A DNA stretch of 64,000 nucleotides from Candidatus Methylobacter oryzae. GTDB taxonomy: Bacteria > Pseudomonadota > Gammaproteobacteria > Methylococcales > Methylomonadaceae. The notes beneath the pieces are model-generated. The model worked only from the letters and a program-made list of their open reading frames with translations, made no database searches and was not told where the DNA came from. A program made the position numbers and the translations under genes. The stretch covers positions 56,509 through 120,508 of the forward strand of contig NZ_RYFG02000118.1 in NCBI RefSeq assembly GCF_003994235.2, in the 5' to 3' direction. This document shows, one piece after another, positions 1 to 8,929 of this stretch; the stretch's first letter is position 1, and the number at the start of each line of letters is the position of its first letter.

Positions 1-1
1 T

Positions 2-3000
2 GCCCGTCGCTGCGCTTATTTCAATGCTTACGGGCCGACGGAAACTTCGGTATGCGCTTCGTTTTACCGTGTCGACGCGCAAAACGATTACCGGCAACGT
101 ATTCCTGTCGGAGCCGCGCTGCCCAACTTGGCGATTTATGTGCTGGACGACGCACATAACCCGCAGCCTGTCGGTGTCGCCGGTGAAATCTATATCGGCG
201 GCATTGGCGTGGCGAAAGATTATGTCAATGCGCCGGAATTAACCGCGGCGAGTTTTGTGTCGCTGCCTCAGCTTTGCCCGGCGACGCTTTATAAAACCGG
301 CGATTTAGGTTGTTGGAACGAAGCGGGACAGCTTGAATATATAGGCCGTAAAGACCGGCAAGTCAAAGTATCCGGTTACCGGATTGAGACGGCTGAAGTG
401 GCTTACGCGTTGCGGCAATTCCCGGAAGTCGAGCAAGCCGTCGTTACGGTGCAAAAAGACGGCCGCGAGCAAAATGCGTTATGCGCTTATTACACCCGTG
501 CAGGAAAAGTCGAACTGTGGCCGTCGATTGCCGAATTTTACGTTTACGACGACATTGTTTACCGCAGCATGGCGACCGACCATGCCCGCAACGCGCGTTA
601 TCGCGCTGCGTTTGCCAAGGTATTGCAAGGCAAGACCGTTGTCGAAATCGGTCCAGGTCCCGAGGCGATTCTGAGCCGTTTATGCCTTGAAGCCGGAGCC
701 GAGAAAATCTACGCGATTGAATTGCTCGAAGAAACCTACCGCAAGGCGCAGCAAACCTTAAAACGTTTAGGTTTGGAAGATAAAATCCAGCTGTTGCACG
801 GTAATGCGATGACGGTGGAATTGCCGGAGCAGGTCGACTATTGTATTTCCGAAATCGTCGGCGGCATCGGCGGTTCCGAAGGAGCCGCGAAAATCATCAA
901 TTCGGCGCGGCGATTTTTACGCAATCCGCAAAACATGCTGCCGACGCGCAGCTTGACCAAAATTGGCGCGATTCAATTATCCGAAAGCGATTTCGATTTC
1001 CATTTTTCGGCGATTGCCGCGCATTACGTCGAACGTATTTTCAGCCAGACCGGTTATCCGTTCGATCTGCGGCTATGCCTGAAAGGACTGCCGGACAGCG
1101 CTTTGATCTCCAATGCCGATGTTTTTGAAGACCTGGATTATACCCGCGATATTCCGCTCGAAAGCGAACACGATATTGTCCTGAACTTCGATAAGGACAG
1201 CTTGTTTACCGGTTTTCTGGTCTGGCTGACGTTGTATCCCGATGCCGATGAAGTGATCGATATTTTATACAGCCAGGACAGTTGGATTCCGGTGTATTTG
1301 CCGGTTTCGATTGCAGGGATCGCGGTCCGGAAAGGCGATGTGTTTAAAGCGTCGTTGCAACGCAAATTGTGCGCGAACGGCCTGAATCCCGATTATTTTA
1401 TCGACGGTACGTTATATAAAGCCGACGGACAGGAAATCCCCGTTTCTTACGCGGCATATCATAATCAGCCGCAGTTCCAGTCCGGCGAATTTTATCGCCG
1501 CTTGTTCCCAGGCAAAGGTGAAATTCCGGTCAGGCCTGCGCTTCAGGTGGCAAAGCTACGTGCATTCTTGGCCGAATCGTTGCCGGCATATATGATTCCG
1601 GCGCATTTTACCGAGCTGGAAAACCTGCCTTTGAATAGCTCCGGAAAAGTCGATTTAAAAGCGTTGCCGGTTCCTTTTACGGTAAACAGCAGCGTACAGG
1701 GCGATCATTATGCGGCACCGACAACCGGTGCCGAACGGCATTTGGTCGAGGTATGGCAAGACGTTTTGGACCAAAGACCGATCGGCATTCACGATCATTA
1801 TTTTCATCGCGGCGGCGACTCGATCCGCGCAATACAAATTGTCGCGCGGTTGCGGGAACATAACCTGAAGCTGGACGTGCGCGATATTTTCCAATACCCG
1901 ACCATTTACGAATTGGCAACGCAGGTGACAGAGGTTGTTAAAGCCGTCGATCAAAGTCCGGTAATCGGCGTGATTCCGTTAACGCCGATCCAGCATTGGT
2001 TCTTTGCGCAAAATACGCCGGAACCCCAGCATTTCAATCAAGCCGTTTTGCTAAAACTTAACGGCCGGGCGCAAAAAGCCGATCTGCAAACCGTGTTGGA
2101 ACATCTGTATCGTCATCACGACGCCTTACGCATTCAATTTAAAATCGGTGTCGACATCGCTCAGCAAATCAACGGAGCGGAAGGAATCGTCAATTTGCAG
2201 GAAGTCGATTTACGCGAACAAGCAGAGCCGGCTCAAGCCATGCAGCAACATGCCGATGCGGCGCAGGCCGCTATCGATTTAAGCGCGGGACCGTTATTCA
2301 ACGCTGTGTTGTACCGTTTGCCGGAACAGGATTGTTTACTGCTGTTTTGTCATCATCTGGTTATCGACGGCGTATCGTGGCGTATTTTGTTGGAAGATTT
2401 CAGTAGCGCTTATCGGCAAGTGCTTGACGCTCAAACGATAACATTGCCGTTAAAAACCGACTCGTTTAAAAGCCATGCCGAACGCTTGCAGCTGTTTGCC
2501 GAAAGCGGCGAATTAAGTCAACAGCTGGTTTATTGGCAAACTTTGGCTTCGATAGTCGAGCCGGAACCGCAAGCGAGTGCTGCGACGATAGCCGATGCCG
2601 GTGAATATGCTTTCGCTTTGAATGAAGCCGATACGCATCTGCTGCTGACCGATACTCACCAGGCGTTCAACACTCGCATCGACGACGTGTTATTGGCGGC
2701 TTTGTCAATGACTCTGTATCAATGGCAAGGGCGCCGGCAAACAGTAATCGAAATGGAAGGCCATGGCCGGGATCAGCTGGAAGGTTTGGATACGCAACGC
2801 ACCGTGGGCTGGTTTACCGTCGCTTATCCGAAATTGCTGCAATACGACCCGCAACAAAACCTGGCCGATTTACTGAAAGAGACCAAGGAATCGCTACGTC
2901 TTATACCGAATAAAGGTTTGGGTTACGGCGTATTGCGTTATTTGCAGGGCCGGCCCGAGTTGGCGTTGACGCCGGAAATCGGTTTTAACTATCTGGGCCA

Positions 3001-3319
3001 AATGGATGGGGCTGACAGGAATGAGTTGTTCAGTATCGATTGGCAAGGTTTAGGCCGCGCTGTCAGCGCCAAAATGCCGCTGGCTCACGATCTGGACATT
3101 TTAAGCTTGGTCGAGAACAAAGCGCTGCAATTTCATATTGCTTACAACACATTGCGTTATCAGGACGAAAGCATCCGGCAACTAGGCGATTTGTATAGGC
3201 AAAACATAACTTTATTGATCGCTTTCTGCATGGAGCAAGACGGCAGCGAATTAACGCCGTCGGATTTGACTTACCGAGAAATCAGTATTGATGAACTGGA
3301 TCTGCTGTTTGACGAATGA
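2..3319 (+). CDS. NRPS, 3' part: A (with embedded methyltransferase)-T-E
   Basis: Partial gene: the frame is open to the window edge and already inside an adenylation domain (NAYGPTE motif at about residue 8 of the fragment). The A8 region (GRKDRQVKVSGYRIE, ~113) is followed by a methyltransferase insertion (~173-493; SAM-binding VVEIGPGPE at ~213), then the A10 region (LNSSGKVDLKAL, ~545). The insertion resembles the protein-arginine methyltransferase fold: an R/Y-rich start, SEIVG...SE like a double-E loop, and a beta-barrel-like tail with WIPVYLPVS and RKGDVF. Next come a thiolation domain (GGDSI, Ser607) and an epimerization domain (PIQHWF, HHLVIDGVSW ~783, EGHGRD, FNYLGQ). So the module activates, probably N-methylates, and epimerizes an amino acid. 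Substrate is not predictable because the specificity region lies outside. Stop overlaps the next start (ATGA), so translation is coupled to the terminal NRPS. Confidence 0.93.
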   Translation, partial: ARRCAYFNAYGPTETSVCASFYRVDAQNDYRQRIPVGAALPNLAIYVLDDAHNPQPVGVAGEIYIGGIGVAKDYVNAPELTAASFVSLPQLCPATLYKTGDLGCWNEAGQLEYIGRKDRQVKVSGYRIETAEVAYALRQFPEVEQAVVTVQKDGREQNALCAYYTRAGKVELWPSIAEFYVYDDIVYRSMATDHARNARYRAAFAKVLQGKTVVEIGPGPEAILSRLCLEAGAEKIYAIELLEETYRKAQQTLKRLGLEDKIQLLHGNAMTVELPEQVDYCISEIVGGIGGSEGAAKIINSARRFLRNPQNMLPTRSLTKIGAIQLSESDFDFHFSAIAAHYVERIFSQTGYPFDLRLCLKGLPDSALISNADVFEDLDYTRDIPLESEHDIVLNFDKDSLFTGFLVWLTLYPDADEVIDILYSQDSWIPVYLPVSIAGIAVRKGDVFKASLQRKLCANGLNPDYFIDGTLYKADGQEIPVSYAAYHNQPQFQSGEFYRRLFPGKGEIPVRPALQVAKLRAFLAESLPAYMIPAHFTELENLPLNSSGKVDLKALPVPFTVNSSVQGDHYAAPTTGAERHLVEVWQDVLDQRPIGIHDHYFHRGGDSIRAIQIVARLREHNLKLDVRDIFQYPTIYELATQVTEVVKAVDQSPVIGVIPLTPIQHWFFAQNTPEPQHFNQAVLLKLNGRAQKADLQTVLEHLYRHHDALRIQFKIGVDIAQQINGAEGIVNLQEVDLREQAEPAQAMQQHADAAQAAIDLSAGPLFNAVLYRLPEQDCLLLFCHHLVIDGVSWRILLEDFSSAYRQVLDAQTITLPLKTDSFKSHAERLQLFAESGELSQQLVYWQTLASIVEPEPQASAATIADAGEYAFALNEADTHLLLTDTHQAFNTRIDDVLLAALSMTLYQWQGRRQTVIEMEGHGRDQLEGLDTQRTVGWFTVAYPKLLQYDPQQNLADLLKETKESLRLIPNKGLGYGVLRYLQGRPELALTPEIGFNYLGQMDGADRNELFSIDWQGLGRAVSAKMPLAHDLDILSLVENKALQFHIAYNTLRYQDESIRQLGDLYRQNITLLIAFCMEQDGSELTPSDLTYREISIDELDLLFDE

Positions 3320-6300
3320 CGGACTTAAATAAAGCAAACTTACAAGATATTTATCCGTTGTCGCCAATGCAGCAAGGCATGTTGTTTCATGCCTTGTACC
3401 AGCCGGGCGGTGATGCCTATTTCGAGCAAATAAGCTACGACATCCGGGGCGACTTGGATATTGGTCTATTCAAACAAAGCTGGCAGTTGCTGCATAACCG
3501 ACATGACGCGTTGCGTACCGTTTTTGTCTACAAAAAAACCGCCAAGCTGTTGCAAATGGTGTTAAAGCACCGGGACATGGACTTCAACTGCATCGACTTA
3601 GCCAACCTGGCACCGGATCAACAAGCCGAGCGCATCGAACAATACCGGCAACAGGACAGAGCCAGGGGCTTTGTTTTAACGAAAGAGCGTTTGTCGCGGA
3701 TTCAGCTGTTTAAAACAGCTGCCGACCGCTATGCGATGATTTGGAGTTTTCATCATATTATTCTGGATGCATGGTGTTTCGGCATCATTTACCGGGAATT
3801 GATGCACTGTTATCAAAGCCTTCTATACAATAAGCCGCTACGCTTGGCTCCGGCCCCGCCTTACAGCCGCTATATTCAATGGTTAGGCGCTCAAGATAAA
3901 GATGCCGCCCACGATTTTTGGCAAAACTATCTGCAAGGTTATGACGTTGCAGTCGGTTTATACGGACAACAGCAACAGACAGGCGATTATTGCTACGCGA
4001 TACAAAAGCTGAGTTTATCAACAGAGGATTCCGACAGGCTCAGGGGCGCTGCGAGAACGGCGCAGGTTACGTTAAACACCGCCGTTCAAGCGGCTTGGGC
4101 TCTACTGTTGAGCGCACATAACAGCCGCAAGGATATCATATTCGGCGTTACCGTGTCCGGACGCCCGGCGGCGGTTGTCAATGTCGAAAACACAGTCGGT
4201 TTATTTATCAATACCGTGCCTTTGCGTGTCCGTATTGACGACCGGCTCAGTCTATCCGCACTGTTGCAGCATGTTCAGAAGCAGGCATTATCGGCCGAAT
4301 CCTATCATTATTACTCTCTGGCCGACATTCAAAGCCTCTGCGAGCTCAAGCAAAATTTGCTGAATCACGTGTTGGTGTTTGAGAACATTCCGCAAGTGCA
4401 TGCCGAAGATTCCGGCATGCAGAACAACGGTTTTGCGATTCGGCAAACCGATATGTTCGAACATTCGCATTACCCTTTCGCGTTGTCGGTAACTCCCGAT
4501 GAGTCGATCGAATTAACGTTGACCTATGACCGCTCGGTCTATAGCGACATAAAGATCGAACGCGTCGCGAAGCAACTGGAGTATTTGCTGTTGCAAATTG
4601 CCAAGCAGCCGCAAGCTAGCGTGGCCGAACTTGCGATTTTGCCGGAATCGCAGCAAGCAGAAATTTTAAATCGTTTCAGTAAGGTTGTTGCCGGGGAAGA
4701 CAGCCGCTTGCTGCTTGATTTATTTGCCCGGCAGCGAAACTGTTTTCCGGACGATCCAGCGGTCAGCAGCGGCAATAACCAGCTGACATTTCGTGAGCTC
4801 GACGCCAGGTCGAATCGTTTCGCAAATTATTTACTGCAAAATTTCCAGCTTGAAGCTGACGATAGAGTGGCCGTATTACTGCCCCGCAATAGCGATTTAA
4901 CTGTTGCGTTGCTGGGTATATTAAAAACCGGGGCCGCCTACGTGCCCTTGGATAATGCTTACCCGAAAGCACGGATTGATTACATTTTGGAGCATAGCCA
5001 AGCCAAGCTGTTCGTCACGGCCGGTTCCGGTGTTGGCTGGGGTGTGCCGTCGGTAACGGTTGAACAGGCTGTCAGCCAGTGCGCTAACGATTCCAATCCA
5101 GGCATTAACATATCGCCGACACAATTGGCATACTTGATTTACACCTCCGGATCCAGCGGTCAGCCCAAGGGCGTGATGGTAGAGCACGCCAATCTCGCTG
5201 CTTTTTGCATTAACTTGCGGCAACGATTCGGTTTTACCGGGCAGGATAAACTGCTGGCGTTGACGACGATCAGTTTCGATATTTCGGTACTGGAATTGCT
5301 TTGTTCGCTGGCAGTCGGTATAAGGATTGTGATAGCCGACGATCAACAGAGTCAAAATCCCGAACAAGTCGTTCGCTTAATCAAGGACCATGCTATTACG
5401 CTATTGCAGTCCACGCCTTCGCGTTTGCAATGGTTGATCGGCGCCGGCGGGATTGAGGCGCTTTCCGCATTAAAAGTTATCCTGGTGGGCGGAGAAGCTT
5501 TGCCGGAAAGTTTGGCGAAACAGCTCAAACAATTGCAGTCGACCCTGATAATTAACGTGTACGGTCCAACCGAAGCGACTATCTGGTCAACTTGCCAGCC
5601 GTTAGGCGAGGGCTCAATATCTATCGGTACGGCGCTGGCCGGCGAAAGCGTTTATATCATGTCGCCCGAACGTAAATTACAACCTATCGGCGTGATTGGC
5701 GAAATCGTTATTGCCGGGGCCGGCGTCAGCCGCGGTTATTGGCAAGACGAGGAACGAACCGATAAAGTGTTTACCAGCGATCCGTTCAAAACCGGCCAAC
5801 GCATGTATGCGACCGGCGATTTAGGACGTTGGCTGGAAAACGGTGAAATCGAGTTTTTAGGACGTAATGACGATCAAGTTAAGATTCGCGGCTACCGTAT
5901 CGAATTAGGTGAAATTGAGCGCCAAATCCTGGAACACCCGGCCGTTGTTCGAGCCGTTGTCGTTAATAGCGGTAGTGCCGAACAGGGTGTTTTGAACGGG
6001 TTTATCGTACCGGTCTCGCCAGGGGGCAGTTTCGAGGGATTGACTGCCGAACTGCGTAAACATCTGGCGCAATGGCTGCCTGAATTTATGATCCCCAGCC
6101 GCTTTATCGTTACCGAATACGTACCGTTAAACAGTAATGGTAAAGTCGACCGTAAAGCGCTGGTCAAGATGCTAGGAGAATTAGCCGTACCGCAACGCCA
6201 ATATCGTGCAGCCCGGAATGAACTGGAGCAGCAGTCTGTAGAGATTTGGCAACAGGTGCTTCAGTACCGGCCGATCGGTATCGATGACGATTTTTTCAGC

Positions 6301-7218
6301 CTGGGCGGAAACAGTATTACTGCAATCCAATTATTGTCGCAGTTGAGTAAACTGTTCGGCAAAGATATTCTGCTCAGCGATTTTTGGAGTCATTCCAGCA
6401 TTTCATCGCTAACCGAGGCTTTGGCTGATGAGCGTAATTCGGTAATGGTCGCGCTGAATAATCATAGCGATGCGCCGGTAATGTTTTGTTTTCCTCCAAT
6501 CACCGGTTTTGGTGCGGTGTTCAGAGGTCTGGCCGGCTATTTGTCGTGGTCTTGTTATAGTTTCGATATTGTTCCCGATATCGACTGGATTGCCTACAGC
6601 ATTGCCGCGATTAAACAGGTGCAAGCGCATGGGCCGTATGTTCTGCTGGGTTATTCGGCCGGCGGCAATTATGCGTATCACGTGGCGGCGGCGTTGCAAA
6701 GCCAAGGCGAGCAGGTTCGGGCATTGATTTTGATCGATAGCATCAGGGTCACGGACATCGTGATTTTCAGCAGCCGGGAAAAACAAGACGTTATTGAACA
6801 GGCCCTGCAAGAATCGCAGTTGCTGGCTACTCTTGACAAAACTGAGTTGAGCGGCTTGTCCGCTCAAACGGAACTTATGCCCTCTGGGTATAAAGCTGAG
6901 TTGAGCAGCGTGTCTGCTCAAACGAAACTTATGCCCTCTGGGTATAAAGAGCGGGTCTGTTCGATGATGACAGCTTATTTGGATTTCATTCTGCAACATC
7001 CGAACCGGTCTGCATTAACGACAGACCTGTTTTGTCTGAATGCAGAGGACCGGGACGGGTTATTATTGCCGAGTGATAGTTTCAGCCGCGATTGGTCGGC
7101 TTCAACACTGGGTACAGTTATTAATTATCAAGGCAAGGGCAATCATTTCCAAGTTTTGGCGCAACCGCAATTGGCGCATAATGCCGAAGTCATACAAAAT
7201 ATTTTGAATAAATTATGA
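3316..7218 (+). CDS. Terminal NRPS: C-A(Gly-like)-T-TE
   Basis: Domain order by motifs: condensation (LSPMQQGMLFHAL at the start, HHIILDAW ~145), adenylation (YTSGSSGQPKG ~608; YATGDLG; NSNGKVDRKAL), thiolation (LGGNSI ~995), thioesterase (GYSAGG, Ser1114; LILIDS; late GNHF His). Aligning the core motifs by eye gives specificity residues D-I-L-Q-L-G-V-I-W plus K; the published glycine code is DILQLGLIWK, so Gly is the likely substrate (inference). The TE makes this the release module of the pathway, by cyclization or hydrolysis. Residues 1176-1211, between the TE Asp and His in the region where type I TEs carry the lid, are two tandem 18-residue units encoded by a dispersed palindromic repeat. 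Overlaps both neighbours by 4 bp (ATGA). Confidence 0.95.
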   Translation: MTDLNKANLQDIYPLSPMQQGMLFHALYQPGGDAYFEQISYDIRGDLDIGLFKQSWQLLHNRHDALRTVFVYKKTAKLLQMVLKHRDMDFNCIDLANLAPDQQAERIEQYRQQDRARGFVLTKERLSRIQLFKTAADRYAMIWSFHHIILDAWCFGIIYRELMHCYQSLLYNKPLRLAPAPPYSRYIQWLGAQDKDAAHDFWQNYLQGYDVAVGLYGQQQQTGDYCYAIQKLSLSTEDSDRLRGAARTAQVTLNTAVQAAWALLLSAHNSRKDIIFGVTVSGRPAAVVNVENTVGLFINTVPLRVRIDDRLSLSALLQHVQKQALSAESYHYYSLADIQSLCELKQNLLNHVLVFENIPQVHAEDSGMQNNGFAIRQTDMFEHSHYPFALSVTPDESIELTLTYDRSVYSDIKIERVAKQLEYLLLQIAKQPQASVAELAILPESQQAEILNRFSKVVAGEDSRLLLDLFARQRNCFPDDPAVSSGNNQLTFRELDARSNRFANYLLQNFQLEADDRVAVLLPRNSDLTVALLGILKTGAAYVPLDNAYPKARIDYILEHSQAKLFVTAGSGVGWGVPSVTVEQAVSQCANDSNPGINISPTQLAYLIYTSGSSGQPKGVMVEHANLAAFCINLRQRFGFTGQDKLLALTTISFDISVLELLCSLAVGIRIVIADDQQSQNPEQVVRLIKDHAITLLQSTPSRLQWLIGAGGIEALSALKVILVGGEALPESLAKQLKQLQSTLIINVYGPTEATIWSTCQPLGEGSISIGTALAGESVYIMSPERKLQPIGVIGEIVIAGAGVSRGYWQDEERTDKVFTSDPFKTGQRMYATGDLGRWLENGEIEFLGRNDDQVKIRGYRIELGEIERQILEHPAVVRAVVVNSGSAEQGVLNGFIVPVSPGGSFEGLTAELRKHLAQWLPEFMIPSRFIVTEYVPLNSNGKVDRKALVKMLGELAVPQRQYRAARNELEQQSVEIWQQVLQYRPIGIDDDFFSLGGNSITAIQLLSQLSKLFGKDILLSDFWSHSSISSLTEALADERNSVMVALNNHSDAPVMFCFPPITGFGAVFRGLAGYLSWSCYSFDIVPDIDWIAYSIAAIKQVQAHGPYVLLGYSAGGNYAYHVAAALQSQGEQVRALILIDSIRVTDIVIFSSREKQDVIEQALQESQLLATLDKTELSGLSAQTELMPSGYKAELSSVSAQTKLMPSGYKERVCSMMTAYLDFILQHPNRSALTTDLFCLNAEDRDGLLLPSDSFSRDWSASTLGTVINYQGKGNHFQVLAQPQLAHNAEVIQNILNKL
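6832..6948 (+). repeat. Two tandem 54-bp units of a two-hairpin palindromic element, in frame inside the TE domain
   Basis: Units 6841-6894 and 6895-6948 are each 18 codons. Each has hairpin 1 (arms 6847-6854/6860-6867 and 6901-6908/6914-6921, 8 bp, 5-nt loop) and hairpin 2 (TTATGCCC / GGGTATAA). Between units the hairpin-1 stem changes on both arms (GCGG/CCGC to GCAG/CTGC), so pairing is kept. A short leader (about 6832-6840) also matches the intergenic copies at 12711 and 50595. Encodes TELSGLSAQTELMPSGYK and a near repeat. Confidence 0.9.
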
Positions 7219-8825
7219 AATTATTGGATTTTTTTAATAAGGAAAGCAGGGCGCCCAAAAGGCAGATCATTTTTACCGCACTGATTTCCGGTTTAGCGAA
7301 CGGTTATTTATTAACAATTATTAATAATGCAGCGGAGACTGTTAATAAAAGCGAAGCCTTGCAAATAAGTAACTTTTTTCTGTTCTTGATCGATTTAATA
7401 TTATTAATTTACACCAAACAATATTCTTTAAAGCAAGCCACCGTTGCGGCTGAAGATGCGATTAACCGTGTCAGAATTCGAGTGGCCGATAAATTGCGCG
7501 CTACAGAGTTGCCGTATATTGAAACCGCGGGCCATGCAAAAATATATGCCAGTATTACTCAAGATACCAGTTTAATTTCGGAATCCGCTATTATCCTGAT
7601 TAATGCCTGCCAGCAAATGATCGTAGTTTGTATTTGCTTGTTATATATTGCCTACCTATCGATACCGGGATTTATTATCACCGTTTCGGTATTAAGTGTA
7701 TCGGTATTAATGTATTTATATAATTCAAAACATATTAGTGCTCAATTGCATAATGTGGCCAATAAAGAATCTGAGTTCTTTAATGGTATTAAAAGTATTC
7801 TGGTTGGTTTTAAAGAAATTAAAATTAACAAAAAAAAGAACGATGCATTATTTACGCATATTGAAACGATAGCCAAGGATGCGAAAGAAATTAAAGTAGC
7901 AGCCGGGCTGAATTTTGTTATTGAATTAATGTTCGCGCAAACGTCGTTTTATATTCTATGCGCATCGATTATTTTTGTTTTGCCGGTTTTGAGCGCAACT
8001 CAGATTGATCAGGTCGTTGGAATTACTATTGCTATCCTGTTTCTATTTGGCCCGTTAAGCATGGTGGTCAGTGCTTTCCCGATGTTCGTTCGAGCTAATG
8101 TAGCCGTAGAGAATATTTATCAACTGGAGCATGAAATCGATCAGTCCAGTAAAACGCAGCAACCGCAACTCCCTGACGCGCCTGTTTTCGAAACCCTGGA
8201 ATTCGAACAAGTCAGTTTTCATTATCCGCAGCAAAGCGAAGGTACGCCATTCGGGGTTGGACCGCTCAGTTTTAAAATTAACAAAGGCGAGACTTTGTTT
8301 ATCGTTGGCGGCAACGGCAGCGGTAAATCTACATTACTTAAATTATTAGCCGGGCTTTATTACCCCTTATCAGGCGATATTTATATTAACGACAGGCTTT
8401 TGGAGTCCGATGATTACGCGCATTACCGCGAGCTGTATTCAACGATATTTACCGATTTTCACTTATTTGACCGCTTATACGGCATTGAGGACGTTGATGT
8501 TCGCCGTGTAGAGGAACTGTTAAAAACGATGGGTTTGTCGAAGAAAACCAATTTTAAAAATCAAGGCTTTACCAATACGGATTTATCGACCGGCCAAAAG
8601 AAGCGTTTAGCTTATATCGCTTCCGTGCTTGAAGATAAGCAGATTTATATATTCGACGAATGGGCGGCCGATCAAGATCCTGAATTCCGCCAATATTTCT
8701 ATGAAGTCTTATTGAAAGACTTAAAGGCCAAAGGTAAGACCGTAATTGCGGTAAGCCACGATGACCGTTATTTTTTTGCTGCCGATAAGGTTATAAAAAT
8801 AGAGTATGGCCGGATTATCGATTAG
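7215..8825 (+). CDS. Cyclic-peptide-type ABC exporter (permease + ATPase)
   Basis: Half-transporter of 536 residues. The N-terminal half has about six hydrophobic segments (for example residues ~17-38, ~53-68, ~133-185, ~240-300). The C-terminal nucleotide-binding domain has Walker A GGNGSGKST (~359), an unusual signature DLSTGQKKR (~456) and Walker B IYIFDEWAADQDP (~476). The STGQ signature and DEWAADQDP Walker B are typical of the SyrD/PvdE cyclic-peptide exporter family, which sits with lipopeptide and siderophore NRPS genes. It overlaps the terminal NRPS by 4 bp, so it very likely moves the finished or near-finished lipopeptide across the inner membrane. Base composition is clearly more AT-rich than the flanking NRPS DNA. 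Family assignment is firm; the substrate is inferred from context. Confidence 0.93.
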   Translation: MKLLDFFNKESRAPKRQIIFTALISGLANGYLLTIINNAAETVNKSEALQISNFFLFLIDLILLIYTKQYSLKQATVAAEDAINRVRIRVADKLRATELPYIETAGHAKIYASITQDTSLISESAIILINACQQMIVVCICLLYIAYLSIPGFIITVSVLSVSVLMYLYNSKHISAQLHNVANKESEFFNGIKSILVGFKEIKINKKKNDALFTHIETIAKDAKEIKVAAGLNFVIELMFAQTSFYILCASIIFVLPVLSATQIDQVVGITIAILFLFGPLSMVVSAFPMFVRANVAVENIYQLEHEIDQSSKTQQPQLPDAPVFETLEFEQVSFHYPQQSEGTPFGVGPLSFKINKGETLFIVGGNGSGKSTLLKLLAGLYYPLSGDIYINDRLLESDDYAHYRELYSTIFTDFHLFDRLYGIEDVDVRRVEELLKTMGLSKKTNFKNQGFTNTDLSTGQKKRLAYIASVLEDKQIYIFDEWAADQDPEFRQYFYEVLLKDLKAKGKTVIAVSHDDRYFFAADKVIKIEYGRIID

Positions 8826-8929
8826 TTGTTGCATGGAAGGAGATACGCATCAGCATTTTGTTGATAATTGTTAGGCTATAGCTGGCAGCAATGTACTCAT
8901 GAAAAACTCAAAATAGTGGATTTTGTCCG

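Noticed and set aside
6895..6948. Sequencing or assembly duplication in the TE gene
   Set aside because: The two units differ at several bases, including paired stem changes, so they are not a simple copy artefact.
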